Of a stretch of 64,000 nucleotides of DNA, positions 30,230 through 38,005 are shown in pieces (the first letter of the stretch is position 1; each line of letters begins with the position of its first letter). The notes beneath the pieces were generated by a model. The model saw only the letters and a program-made list of their open reading frames with translations. It was not told the origin of the DNA and did no database searches. Origin of the DNA: Pararhizobium sp. (GTDB taxonomy: Bacteria; Pseudomonadota; Alphaproteobacteria; Rhizobiales; Rhizobiaceae); contig JAURWE010000024.1 of assembly GCA_030655075.1 (NCBI GenBank), forward strand, positions 558,001-622,000, read 5' to 3'. A program made the position numbers and the translations under genes.

Positions 30230-31269
30230 TCTTCATCCTCTTGGAACAGGCGAAACTGGGTGACTTCCAGATCTTTGGGCGCCTGCAGCCCAAGGTGTTT
30301 CCATGCGTTTGCGGTCAAAATGCGTCCGCGCGGCGTGCGCTGGATAAAGCCCTGCTGGATCATGTATGGCTCGATGATGTCCTCGATCGCATCGCGCGGC
30401 TCCGATAGCCCGGCGGCGATGGTCTCTATACCCACAGGACCGCCGCCGAAATTGTGGGCGATCATCGTCAGGTAGCGCCGGTCGAGCTGGTCGAGCCCGA
30501 CCTTGTCGACCAAAAGCCGCGTCAGCGCCTCGTCGGCAATCGTCTTGGTGACGGCCTCGGCCTTGGCCACTTCGGCAAAGTCGCGCACCCGGCGCAACAG
30601 CCGTCCGGCAATGCGCGGCGTGCCGCGCGCCCGGCGGGCGATTTCGAGCGCGCCCTCGTCGGTCATGCCGAGCCCCATCAGCCGGGCGCCGCGCCGCACG
30701 ATCAGTTCCAGCTCTTCGACCGTGTAGAAATTCAGCCTCACCGGAATGCCAAACCGGTCGCGCAGCGGCGTGGTCAAAAGCCCGAGACGGGTTGTCGCCG
30801 CCACAAGCGTGAATTTCGACAGGTCGATCTTCACCGAGCGGGCTGATGGCCCCTCGCCGATGATGAGATCGAGCTGGAAATCCTCCATGGCTGGATAGAG
30901 GATTTCCTCGACGGCCGGACTGAGGCGATGGATTTCATCGATGAACAGCACATCGCGCTCTTCGAGATTGGTCAGAAGCGCCGCCAAATCGCCCGCCTTG
31001 GCGATAACCGGCCCGGAGGTCGAGCGGAAATTGACGCCGAGTTCTTTGGCCATGATCTGCGCCAGCGTCGTCTTGCCGAGACCGGGCGGGCCGACGAACA
31101 GCACATGGTCGAGCGCCTCGCCGCGGTTCTTCGCCGCCTCGATGAAGACCTTCAAATTGGCGCGCGCCTCCGCCTGGCCGGTGAACTCGTCCAGCGTCTG
31201 CGGCCGCAGTGTCGTGTCGATGTCCTCGCCACGTTTCTCCGGCGTAATCAGGCGGGTGGCGTCGGTCAT
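30226..31269 (-). CDS. ruvB: Holliday-junction branch-migration helicase RuvB
   Basis: The 347-residue AAA+ motor drives branch migration with RuvA. Walker A is GPPGLGKTTLAQ, Walker B is LFIDEIHRL, sensor 1 is LVAATTRLG and the C-terminal winged-helix contains TPRGRILT. The start ATG (31267-31269) overlaps the TGA of vapC1 by ATGA, and its own stop overlaps the TTG of the phosphoesterase. It is thus embedded in vapB1-vapC1-ruvB-phosphoesterase-Nudix-DinB rather than directly following ruvA. Confidence 0.98.
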   Translation of the reverse strand: MTDATRLITPEKRGEDIDTTLRPQTLDEFTGQAEARANLKVFIEAAKNRGEALDHVLFVGPPGLGKTTLAQIMAKELGVNFRSTSGPVIAKAGDLAALLTNLEERDVLFIDEIHRLSPAVEEILYPAMEDFQLDLIIGEGPSARSVKIDLSKFTLVAATTRLGLLTTPLRDRFGIPVRLNFYTVEELELIVRRGARLMGLGMTDEGALEIARRARGTPRIAGRLLRRVRDFAEVAKAEAVTKTIADEALTRLLVDKVGLDQLDRRYLTMIAHNFGGGPVGIETIAAGLSEPRDAIEDIIEPYMIQQGFIQRTPRGRILTANAWKHLGLQAPKDLEVTQFRLFQEDED

Positions 31270-31679
31270 GTCAGCAGTTCCATTCCGGGGACCGACCGCG
31301 CAGCCCCCTGATCAAAAGTATATGTCTTCGCGCATCCAGCCCGTTTCGACAGGAAGGAAACAATGTGATCAGAAATGTCGGTTTGCCCTGCAGGAAACTC
31401 TCGAAACAACGATGCCAGGAAATTCTCCTCCTCGAAAAAGAATTCCGGCGATGCCATAAGCTGCAGAAAGGCCCCAGCAATGTCGGAATTCTGAGTGCGA
31501 TAGGTTCGCTTTAAAACCCAACTTGCTTCGGCAACGACCAGAAGGGAAATGAAGGCTGGCGCTGCAACCGATCGCGACGAGAGCAGTCGCCTTACAGCAC
31601 GAAGCTGGCTTTCATCATCTGCCAGCATCATCCGCAGGAGAACGTTCGTGTCGATCCCGATCATTGAGGGTTCGTCCAT
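31266..31679 (-). CDS. vapC: VapC-type PIN-domain toxin (module 1)
   Basis: ATG 31679 was chosen (137 residues) because CGGAG precedes it by about 7 nt. The PIN-domain RNase shows the four acidic residues expected at the active site: Asp10 (MIGIDTNVLLR), Glu51 (VVAEASWVL), Asp104 (ISDHI) and Asp123 (TFDQGA). VapC toxins cleave specific RNAs, often initiator tRNA or rRNA. The frame overlaps the end of the antitoxin gene by 65 nt and its TGA overlaps the ruvB ATG. An alternative start is Met at 31664. Confidence 0.9.
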   Translation of the reverse strand: MDEPSMIGIDTNVLLRMMLADDESQLRAVRRLLSSRSVAAPAFISLLVVAEASWVLKRTYRTQNSDIAGAFLQLMASPEFFFEEENFLASLFREFPAGQTDISDHIVSFLSKRAGCAKTYTFDQGAARSVPGMELLT

Positions 31680-31923
31680 GTTTTTCTCCGAGATAGTCAC
31701 CAATTGACCTATCCATTTCCTCAAGTGTAAGCGGTCGACGATCTGGATCGTGCAGGATGCCGATCAGATCGACCGCACGTTTGTTCTTCGCTTCGATCAC
31801 TACCTTATCGCCATCGACGAAATAGCTGATTTTATCACCAGTTTTAAGTTTCAGCATTTCGCGAACCTCGGCAGGAACTGTTGTTTGTCCTTTTGAGGTC
31901 ATTGTTCCATAAAAAACATTCAT
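31615..31923 (-). CDS. vapB: AbrB/VapB-type antitoxin (module 1)
   Basis: The 102-residue protein starts at ATG 31923 behind AGGGGAA. Its N-terminal SpoVT/AbrB swapped-hairpin DNA-binding domain reads MTSKGQTTVPAEVREMLKLKTGDKISYF. The C-terminal part (LTLEEMDRSIGDYLGE) should wrap the toxin. The last ~20 residues (RTLNDRDRHERSPADDAGR) are encoded within the toxin overlap and look unlike a normal VapB end, which suggests a lost stop codon or a frameshift extension. It probably represses the promoter at 31995-32023. Confidence 0.88.
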   Translation of the reverse strand: MNVFYGTMTSKGQTTVPAEVREMLKLKTGDKISYFVDGDKVVIEAKNKRAVDLIGILHDPDRRPLTLEEMDRSIGDYLGEKHGRTLNDRDRHERSPADDAGR

Positions 31924-31994
31924 GCTGGTTTTCCCCTGCCAAATCTCCCGGCGCGAATGGAACTCGGATAGCCTTTCCAATTCCTTTCAAACTC

Positions 31995-32023
31995 ATTATA
32001 GTAAGGAGCACTCAAAAAAGCAA
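31995..32023 (-). promoter_or_regulatory. Predicted promoter of vapB1-vapC1-ruvB
   Basis: TATAAT (31995-32000) is a perfect -10 box. TTGCTT (32018-32023) lies 17 bp upstream and falls in the descending arm and T-tract of the ruvA terminator. Transcription would start near 31988, about 65 nt before vapB1. Confidence 0.6.
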
Positions 32024-32045
32024 GGAACTACCGCGACAGTTCCTT
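32011..32045 (-). terminator. Intrinsic terminator overlapping the ruvA stop codon
   Basis: AAGGAACT pairs perfectly with AGTTCCTT (32038-32045 with 32022-32029, 8-nt loop), and the minus strand then reads GCTTTTTTGAG. The stem includes the last ruvA codons and its TAG, so termination would separate ruvA from vapBC1-ruvB. Confidence 0.82.
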
Positions 32046-32645
32046 CAGCCCCAGCCGGATCAGCTTGGCGCTATCGGCGTCCTCGCCCCCATTCTTCAAG
32101 GCGGCGGCAATGGCATTGGCGGCCTGATCGCGGGAATAGCCGAGATTGGTGAGCGCCGAAACCGCGTCCGTTACCGGTGCCGAAGCAACGCCCTCGCCAA
32201 GCTCCTGCTTGAAACCGATCGCACCGGCCGCCTCTCCGGCAAAGGCCGGCGCCTTGTTCTTGAGTTCCGTCATGATGCGGATGGCGACCTTGGGCCCGAC
32301 GCCCGGCGCGCGCGACACCGCCGTCTTGTCCTGCAGCGCGATGGCATTGGCAAGCTCGCCCGGCGTCAGGGTCGAGAGCACCGCCAGCGCCACTTTTGAG
32401 CCGACCCCCTGCACGCTTTGCAGCAGCCGGAACCATTCTCGCTCGAGCGAGGTCAGAAAACCGAACAGCCGCAGCTGGTCTTCACGCACATAGGTCTCGA
32501 TGAACAGCACCACCGCCTCGCCGGCCGACCCCAGCCTGCCCAGCGTCCGGCCGGAGCAGTAGGCGACATAACCGACGCCGTGCACATCCACGACCACATG
32601 GTCTTCGGCGATCTCGTCGATCGTGCCCTTGAGTTTGCCGATCAT
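32028..32645 (-). CDS. ruvA: Holliday-junction recognition protein RuvA
   Basis: The 205-residue protein forms the tetramer that holds the four-way junction for RuvB. It opens MIGKLKGTIDEIAEDHVVVDV. The helix-hairpin-helix motifs are QSVQGVGSKVALAVL and APGVGPKVAIRIMTELK. The C-terminal RuvB-binding three-helix domain (about 155-205) ends GLKELSR. The ATG overlaps the TGA of vapC2 (ATGA). Its last codons form a terminator stem. Confidence 0.98.
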   Translation of the reverse strand: MIGKLKGTIDEIAEDHVVVDVHGVGYVAYCSGRTLGRLGSAGEAVVLFIETYVREDQLRLFGFLTSLEREWFRLLQSVQGVGSKVALAVLSTLTPGELANAIALQDKTAVSRAPGVGPKVAIRIMTELKNKAPAFAGEAAGAIGFKQELGEGVASAPVTDAVSALTNLGYSRDQAANAIAAALKNGGEDADSAKLIRLGLKELSR

Positions 32646-33073
32646 CTATCCTGTCCTTGCAAAGGGTGGGTTTCCGGCGTGATCAGCTCGACCATCGGGA
32701 AATAGGAGCGGTATCCGGCCGGATCGCGGGTTAAAAGCGTATAACCGCGAATGGCCGCATGGGCGCCGATGAGGAAATCCGGCAGCACCCGTTCGCGCGA
32801 ACCACCCGCCGCCCGGTAGCGGCGAAATGCGTAGGCCGCAGCAAAGGCAGCACTCCACGGCAGGCTTTCGCGCACGAATTCATTGCGTGGCAACAGTGCC
32901 TCGACCTGGTCCGCATCGTCATAGCGATAGGAAAACTCGGAATAGACGATCTGGTTGATCACGACGCTGCCGCGCCGCATGGCGAACATCAGCTGGGTGC
33001 GCGACCAAGCCAGCCACTGCGTGTTGCGCACGGCCAGATCGACCAGAACATTCGTATCGATCAGCGTCGTCAC
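32642..33073 (-). CDS. vapC: VapC-type PIN-domain toxin (module 2)
   Basis: The 143-residue PIN protein has the acidic active-site residues Asp6 (LIDTNVLVD), Glu46 (IVYSEFSYR), Asp99 (LPDFLIGAHA) and Asp117 (LLTRDPAGYRSYFP). It is a predicted RNase toxin. It starts 9 nt after vapB2 and its TGA overlaps the ruvA ATG. It is not a close copy of vapC1: the sequences differ over most positions, so the two modules are independent insertions rather than a recent duplication. Confidence 0.93.
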   Translation of the reverse strand: MTTLIDTNVLVDLAVRNTQWLAWSRTQLMFAMRRGSVVINQIVYSEFSYRYDDADQVEALLPRNEFVRESLPWSAAFAAAYAFRRYRAAGGSRERVLPDFLIGAHAAIRGYTLLTRDPAGYRSYFPMVELITPETHPLQGQDR

Positions 33074-33082
33074 CCGGCGCCC

Positions 33083-33334
33083 CTATCGATCGCGTGTGAT
33101 GCGCATGAGCTCGTCAGCGTCGATCGACTGGTCGCCGGTGCCGGCGAGACGATCAAGCGTCGAAACGAAATGTTTGAGCCGCTCCCGGTCGGCTTCCCGG
33201 CTGCCGCCATCCTTCGGCGCAATCGTCAGCACACCGCCCTCGATGCCGAAAATGACGTCGCTGTTGGGCTCGATCCCCACCAGCTCGCGCAGATCGCGCG
33301 GAATTGTAACCTGTCCCTTGGATGTGACGCGCAT
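33083..33334 (-). CDS. vapB: AbrB/VapB-type antitoxin (module 2)
   Basis: ATG 33334 gives an 83-residue protein whose AbrB-type DNA-binding domain is MRVTSKGQVTIPRDLRELVG. A longer start at 33349 is possible but lies only a few bases from the predicted transcription start, while GGAG sits about 8 nt before 33334. The C-terminus (DQSIDADELMRITRDR) should bind the toxin. A perfect palindrome over its own promoter is the probable operator. Confidence 0.92.
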   Translation of the reverse strand: MRVTSKGQVTIPRDLRELVGIEPNSDVIFGIEGGVLTIAPKDGGSREADRERLKHFVSTLDRLAGTGDQSIDADELMRITRDR

Positions 33335-33355
33335 GTCGGGAAACTCCATTCGATG

Positions 33356-33376
33356 AAGTAAGGAATATCCTTACTT
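33356..33376. promoter_or_regulatory. Palindromic operator of vapB2-vapC2-ruvA
   Basis: AAGTAAGGA and TCCTTACTT form a perfect 9-bp inverted repeat with a 3-bp centre. It covers the predicted -10 box (33362-33367), as expected for autorepression by a VapB-VapC complex. Confidence 0.7.
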
Positions 33377-33390
33377 ATAGAACAAGTCAA
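33362..33390 (-). promoter_or_regulatory. Predicted promoter of vapB2-vapC2-ruvA
   Basis: TTGACT (33385-33390) and TATTCC (33362-33367) are 17 bp apart, in the 53-nt spacer just after ruvC. No terminator separates ruvC from this promoter, so ruvC read-through is also possible. Confidence 0.55.
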
Positions 33391-33402
33391 GAACAAACTC
33401 GC

Positions 33403-33918
33403 TTAACCTGCTGCCATCACCGCCTGGCGCATGCGGTTGGCGACGCGGTTGTGGGCGTGGCAGATGGCGATGGCCAGCGCATCGGCGGCGTCATTGCCCT
33501 TGAATTCGGATTTCGGCATCAGGATCTTCAGCATCATGTGGATCTGCTGTTTTTCGCCATGGCCGACGCCGATGACGGCCTTCTTGACCGCGTTCGGCGC
33601 ATATTCGGCAACCGGCAACCCGGCGCGGGCAGGCACCAGCATGGCAATGCCGCGCGCCTGTCCAAGTTTCAGCGTCGCGACGGCGTCCTTGTTGACGAAG
33701 GTCTGCTCGACCGCCGCCTCGTCGGGCTGATGCAGATGCAGCACATCGGCCAGACCATCATGCAGCTGGCAGAGCCGCGAGGCCAGATCCATGTCGCCAT
33801 CTGACGTCACCGTTCCCGATGCGACGAACCGCAGCGAGTTGCCGAGCGTGTCGATCACGCCCCAGCCGGTGCGGCGCAGGCCCGGGTCGATGCCGATGAT
33901 GCGAATCGTCTTTTCCAT
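33403..33918 (-). CDS. ruvC: Holliday-junction resolvase RuvC
   Basis: The 171-residue endonuclease cuts four-way junctions. Catalytic acidic residues are visible: Asp11 in IIGIDPGLRRTGWG, the Glu in AVEQTFVNKD, and the two Asp of NDAADALAIAICHAH. Length matches the family. It is the first gene of the ruv series and divergent from the LLM oxidoreductase (177-nt spacer). Confidence 0.98.
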   Translation of the reverse strand: MEKTIRIIGIDPGLRRTGWGVIDTLGNSLRFVASGTVTSDGDMDLASRLCQLHDGLADVLHLHQPDEAAVEQTFVNKDAVATLKLGQARGIAMLVPARAGLPVAEYAPNAVKKAVIGVGHGEKQQIHMMLKILMPKSEFKGNDAADALAIAICHAHNRVANRMRQAVMAAG

Positions 33919-34095
33919 GCCATTACCCTATGCTTCAGACCGCGACGCTGCCAGCAAAAAGTGAACAAAACAAAAACATCCGCATCGATGTCCACCAGCG
34001 TTTTGTCGAACCTGCTGCGCCGCTCTTGGTTTTCGAGAAACCGATCCCACATACGAGTGATAAGTCTTCCTTATCATTTCAGCAGGTCTGCGCTC

Positions 34096-35097
34096 ATGGT
34101 TCCCTTTTCCATTCTCGATCTCGCCCCGGTCACCGAAGGCTCCACCGTTTCGGATGCGCTGGCCAATTCGCGGGCGCTGGCCGTTCACGCCGAAAAGCTC
34201 GGCTACAAGCGTTTCTGGCTCGCCGAGCATCACGGCATGGTCGGCATTGCCAGCGCCGCCACCTCGATCGTCATTTCCCATGTTGCCGCCGGCACAAAAA
34301 CCATCCGCGTCGGCTCGGGCGGCATCATGCTGCCGAACCACGCGCCGCTGGTGATTGCCGAGCAGTTCGGCACGCTGGAAGCGCTCTATCCCGGCCGCAT
34401 CGATCTCGGCCTCGGCCGGGCGCCGGGCACCGACATGCGCACGGCCCAGGCACTCCGCCGCAACATGGACGCCAGCACCAACAGTTTCCCCAATGACGTG
34501 ATCGAGCTTCAGACGCTGCTCGGCGACGCAGAGGACAACCACGCGATCGTCTCGACGCCCGGCGCCGGCGCAAAAGTGCCGATCTGGCTCTTGGGCTCCA
34601 GCCATTACAGCGCTCATCTGGCCGGCATGCTCGGCCTGCCCTTCGCCTTCGCCTCGCATTTCGCCCCCGACATGCTGATCGATGCGCTGGAAATCTACCG
34701 CGAGCGCTTCACACCCTCGGCCCATCTCGACAAGCCGCACGCCATGGTCGGCATCATGGGCGTCGCTGCCGATACGGATGCAGAGGCCAATCACCTCTTC
34801 ACCTCCATGCAGCAGTCTTTCGCGGCGCTGCGCCGCAATGCCCGCGGCAAATTCCCGCCGCCGGTCGCCTCCATGGACGGCCACTGGAGCGAGACCGAAA
34901 AGATCTTTGTCGATCACGCCATGACCTACGCCGCCGTCGGCTCGCCCGAGACCGTCCGCCGCAAGATCGGCGATTTCCTCGACAAAACCCGCGCAGATGA
35001 ACTGATCATCTCCATGCCGATCTACGACATGGCCGCCCGCCTGCGCTCGGCCGAGATCTTTGCCGAGACGCGGCAGAGCCTGGCGATTGCCGCCTGA
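34096..35097 (+). CDS. LLM-class flavin-dependent oxidoreductase
   Basis: The start was placed at ATG 34096 (MVPFSILDLAPVTEGSTVSD), giving 333 residues. The bacterial luciferase-like TIM barrel is recognised from FWLAEHHGMVGIASAATS, VGSGGIMLPNHAPLVIAEQFGTL and GRIDLGLGRAPGTD. This subgroup (YhbW/YvbT-like) uses FMN with unknown substrates. It stands alone between ruvC (divergent) and a cupin gene (convergent). Confidence 0.92.
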   Translation: MVPFSILDLAPVTEGSTVSDALANSRALAVHAEKLGYKRFWLAEHHGMVGIASAATSIVISHVAAGTKTIRVGSGGIMLPNHAPLVIAEQFGTLEALYPGRIDLGLGRAPGTDMRTAQALRRNMDASTNSFPNDVIELQTLLGDAEDNHAIVSTPGAGAKVPIWLLGSSHYSAHLAGMLGLPFAFASHFAPDMLIDALEIYRERFTPSAHLDKPHAMVGIMGVAADTDAEANHLFTSMQQSFAALRRNARGKFPPPVASMDGHWSETEKIFVDHAMTYAAVGSPETVRRKIGDFLDKTRADELIISMPIYDMAARLRSAEIFAETRQSLAIAA

Positions 35098-35105
35098 CAC
35101 ACCCC

Positions 35106-35218
35106 GTCATGCTAGGCCTTGAGCCGAGCATCTGCTGCACGACATGCGTGTTCGATGGCAACGTCAGTCTCAAGGTTCGCGGTGACGACAGCACATCCGG
35201 CTCATGGCCGAGGATGAC
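35106..35218. repeat. Imperfect inverted-repeat intergenic element
   Basis: The ends (35106-35125 and 35199-35218) are 20-bp inverted repeats with three mismatches (GTCATxCTxGGCCxTGAGCC). Palindromic units of the GTCATGCTCGG...TTGAGCC kind are common between genes in alphaproteobacteria. It fills the spacer between the convergent LLM and cupin genes. Confidence 0.5.
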
Positions 35219-35231
35219 TGCACGGGAAGTA

Positions 35232-35582
35232 TCAGGTCTTGAAGTCGAAGTGCTTGCGCACGGTTTCGAGGATTTCCCAGGTGCCCTTGAAATCCGCCTC
35301 GACCACGAAGGCATCGCCGGCCGTCACCGTCACCGGCGTGCCGCCATCCGGGGTTATGACGATCTTGCCGGCAATCATGTGGACGAATTCATAGGCCGTG
35401 TAGGTCGCGTGATAGGTGCCGGGGGTCGCCTCCCAATAGCCCGAAACCATCGAGCCGTCCGAGGACGTATGCAGCGCCCAAGTCTTCATCGACGGCGTCC
35501 CGGCCACCACGACCCAGCCGTCGAGCGTTGCGGGATCGCCGTCAGCCGCAACCGGGTTGCCGAGTTTCGTCACGGTCTGCAT
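35232..35582 (-). CDS. Small cupin-domain protein
   Basis: ATG 35582 (MQTVTKLGNPVAADG) gives 116 residues forming a single cupin barrel. GYWEATPGTYHATYTAYEFVHMIAGKIVITPDGG contains the usual first cupin box, and GDAFVVEADFKGTWEI the second. It resembles the DUF861/EutQ-like cupins, usually found as small sugar or polyamine metabolism accessories; the role here is unknown. Confidence 0.87.
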   Translation of the reverse strand: MQTVTKLGNPVAADGDPATLDGWVVVAGTPSMKTWALHTSSDGSMVSGYWEATPGTYHATYTAYEFVHMIAGKIVITPDGGTPVTVTAGDAFVVEADFKGTWEILETVRKHFDFKT

Positions 35583-35672
35583 CAGCGCTGTCCTCTCATG
35601 AAAAAAGGCCAGCCTAATGCCCAACCGGCCGCAGCACGCAGCCGATCCCGACAGGCCATGCCGCAGGAGGGA

Positions 35673-36419
35673 TCAGGCCGAAAGCTTGGCCATGATCTCG
35701 TCGGAGACTTCGAAGTTGGTGTAGACGTTCTGGACGTCGTCGTCGTCCTCGAGAATGTCGATCATCTTCATCAGCGATTGCGCGCGCTCTTCGTCGACAG
35801 GCACGGTGTTCTGCGCCCGCCAGATCGCCTTGATCGTTTCGGCTTCGCCGAGTGCGGATTCGAGCGCCTTCGAGACGTCGCCGATGTCCTCGAAGCCGCA
35901 GATGATCGCGTGACCGTCTTCATCGGTCGTCACGTCTTCGGCACCCGCCTCGATCGCCGCTTCCATGACAGTGTCGGCGTCACCGGCCGAAACCTTGTAG
36001 GTGATCTCGCCGACGCGGTCGAAGGAGAAGGAGACCGAGCCCGTTTCCCCGAGCGCGCCGCCGGCCTTGGTGAAGGTCGAACGGACATTGGAAGCGGTGC
36101 GGTTGCGGTTGTCGGTCAGCGCCTCGACGATGACGGCGACGCCGCCCGGGCCGTAACCTTCGTAACGGACCTCTTCGTAGTTCTCGCCGTCGGCGCCGGA
36201 ACCCTTCTTGATGGCCCGCTCGATATTGTCCTTCGGCATCGACTGCGCCTTTGCGTTCTGGACGGCCAGGCGCAGGCGCGCATTCATCGAAATGTCGGGC
36301 AGGCCGGACTTGGCAGCGACGGTGATTTCGCGCGCCAGCTTGGAAAACATCTTCGAGCGCACGGCATCCTGCTTGCCCTTGCGGTGCATGATGTTCTTGA
36401 ATTGTGAATGGCCGGCCAT
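35673..36419 (-). CDS. yebC: YebC/PmpR-family translation/regulatory protein
   Basis: The 248-residue protein has the signature N-terminus MAGHSQFKNIMHRKGKQD and the central GYGPGGVAVIVEALTDNRNR block. Members have been described as DNA-binding regulators and more recently as ribosome-associated factors relieving polyproline stalls. The gene is commonly next to ruvC in alphaproteobacteria. Here cupin and LLM genes lie between them. Confidence 0.96.
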   Translation of the reverse strand: MAGHSQFKNIMHRKGKQDAVRSKMFSKLAREITVAAKSGLPDISMNARLRLAVQNAKAQSMPKDNIERAIKKGSGADGENYEEVRYEGYGPGGVAVIVEALTDNRNRTASNVRSTFTKAGGALGETGSVSFSFDRVGEITYKVSAGDADTVMEAAIEAGAEDVTTDEDGHAIICGFEDIGDVSKALESALGEAETIKAIWRAQNTVPVDEERAQSLMKMIDILEDDDDVQNVYTNFEVSDEIMAKLSA

Positions 36420-36504
36420 GGCGCCCTCCGCATTTGGTCTTCTTTTGAGATGGGCCGCCTTATAGTTTCATTGCCGCCGTCCGTCCAGCATGCCTGCCTG
36501 CTTT

Positions 36505-36999
36505 TCAGTCGGCCGAAAGCCGGGCCCGGCTGAGAAACATCGAATGGCCGTCGCGGCGTTCGCAGGCGAGTCCCTTGCGGGTCGACGAGCAGCTGAACGG
36601 ACCAGCCTTCCACACTTGACCATAATCGAGCACGGTGCCGAGCGAGCAGCAGCTCGGATCGCCGACATCGCGGTTGATGGTGGCGGCGCCCGACGCGCCA
36701 AGCGTCACCCGCACGTATTGCGGCTCCACCCGGTCACAGGCAAGCTCCGGCCCGCCATCTTCCGGCTGATAGACCTCGGTGCCGCCCTGCGGCGTGTAGA
36801 TGCAGCCGATATTGCCCGATGGCAGCGTGAACTCCTCCTGCACGCCGGAACCGGCCGAACGGGTGATCTTAGCCTCTGGCTGTTTCTCGGTCGTGGTGTC
36901 ACTGACACCGTCCTTCGGCCCCGGACGCGGCGCATCGTCGAGCGCCATGGCGGCGCCCGCCGTCAGGATAAGAAGCACGGCGGCAAAAAGGACTTTCAT
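36505..36999 (-). CDS. Secreted Cys-containing protein (DUF6636-like)
   Basis: The 164-residue precursor has a signal peptide (MKVLFAAVLLILTAGAAMA), a Thr/Lys/Pro-rich linker, then a domain from about residue 55. Spaced Cys residues lie in SGNIGCIY, LACDRV, DPSCCSL, FSCSSTRKGLACERRDGHSMFLSRA. The pattern of YGxxWxxGPFxCxS and GLxCxRxxGHxFxLSR resembles DUF6636-type periplasmic proteins. Function unknown. It ends 85 nt before the yebC start. Confidence 0.8.
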   Translation of the reverse strand: MKVLFAAVLLILTAGAAMALDDAPRPGPKDGVSDTTTEKQPEAKITRSAGSGVQEEFTLPSGNIGCIYTPQGGTEVYQPEDGGPELACDRVEPQYVRVTLGASGAATINRDVGDPSCCSLGTVLDYGQVWKAGPFSCSSTRKGLACERRDGHSMFLSRARLSAD

Positions 37000-37017
37000 G
37001 AAATCAACCTGTTTTCG

Positions 37018-37842
37018 TCAGACGCCGCTCAGAATATGGATCGTCGGCTTCCTTGGCAAGGAAGCGAGCGACACGGTGATGGACGTGTCGGGACTGAAGA
37101 CCACATCGAAGCTCGTGTCGAAAAGCTGCAGAAACGCCGTGATCGGCGGCCCGCGCCGGTGCATGGGCAGGATCAGCGCCGAGCGCAGCCGCGTCACCAC
37201 CTCGCTCATGCCCTGCGCGCCCATGGTCAGGCCGCCATCAACCGGCACCATCACCACGTCGAGCCGGCCGATCTCGGCATAGTGCTTGTCGGTCAGCGTG
37301 TGGTGCAGATGGCCGAGGTGACCGATGCAGAGACCGGCAACTTCGAAGATGAAGATCGAATTGGCATCGGGCTCCATGGCGCCGTAGCCCGAGCGGATAT
37401 CGGTGGTGACGTTGCGGATATAGGCGTCGCCGACCACCACGTCGTGATCGGCCGGCCCGCCCTCAGGGTTCCAGCCCTGCAGCACCTGTTTGATCCCCGG
37501 GTCCGGCGTCATCGTATAATGGGTCGAATGCGCCTTGTTCATCGTCACGACATCGGGAAGCTGCGGCGGCGTGTACCAGCCGTTGTAATCCGTCGCGATC
37601 GAAATGCCGCCCGGTGTCTCCAGATGGAAGGTCGAATGGCCGAGATAGGTGATGCGCACCTCCTGCGCACTCGCCTGAACCGGCAGCAGGCTGGCGCCGC
37701 CGAAACTGGCGAATGTGGCGCCGGGCAAGGCCTCGGCGATGGCCTGGCACTGGCTCGCCTGCACGTTCTGGGCACTGGCGGGAGAACCAACCGAAAAGAC
37801 GGACACCAACGACAGAGCAAAAACGGCAAAGGAACGGCGCAT
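37018..37842 (-). CDS. Exported MBL-fold metallo-hydrolase
   Basis: The 274-residue precursor has a signal peptide (about 1-24, SPASAQ). The UlaG/RomA-like metallo-beta-lactamase fold shows ITYLGHSTFHLETPGG, ATDYNGWYTPP, CIGHLGHLHHTL and VMVPVDGG. The HxHxDH motif is degenerate (NKAHSTHYT), so catalytic activity is uncertain. It lies 18 nt upstream of the secreted Cys protein on the same strand, so they may be co-transcribed. Confidence 0.85.
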   Translation of the reverse strand: MRRSFAVFALSLVSVFSVGSPASAQNVQASQCQAIAEALPGATFASFGGASLLPVQASAQEVRITYLGHSTFHLETPGGISIATDYNGWYTPPQLPDVVTMNKAHSTHYTMTPDPGIKQVLQGWNPEGGPADHDVVVGDAYIRNVTTDIRSGYGAMEPDANSIFIFEVAGLCIGHLGHLHHTLTDKHYAEIGRLDVVMVPVDGGLTMGAQGMSEVVTRLRSALILPMHRRGPPITAFLQLFDTSFDVVFSPDTSITVSLASLPRKPTIHILSGV

Positions 37843-38005
37843 GATGCTTCTCCGGCCTGCATGAACTGCCGGGAAGGATAGGCGACGGTGCCCCGACGTA
37901 AAGCGCTAAACCACCGGTGAAACTCACAATCGCGTCATTCCCGCCCGGAACAAGGCGCGGGCATCGGCGTTCCTAACCGGAACATAAATCCGAAGGAGAC
38001 CTCCG

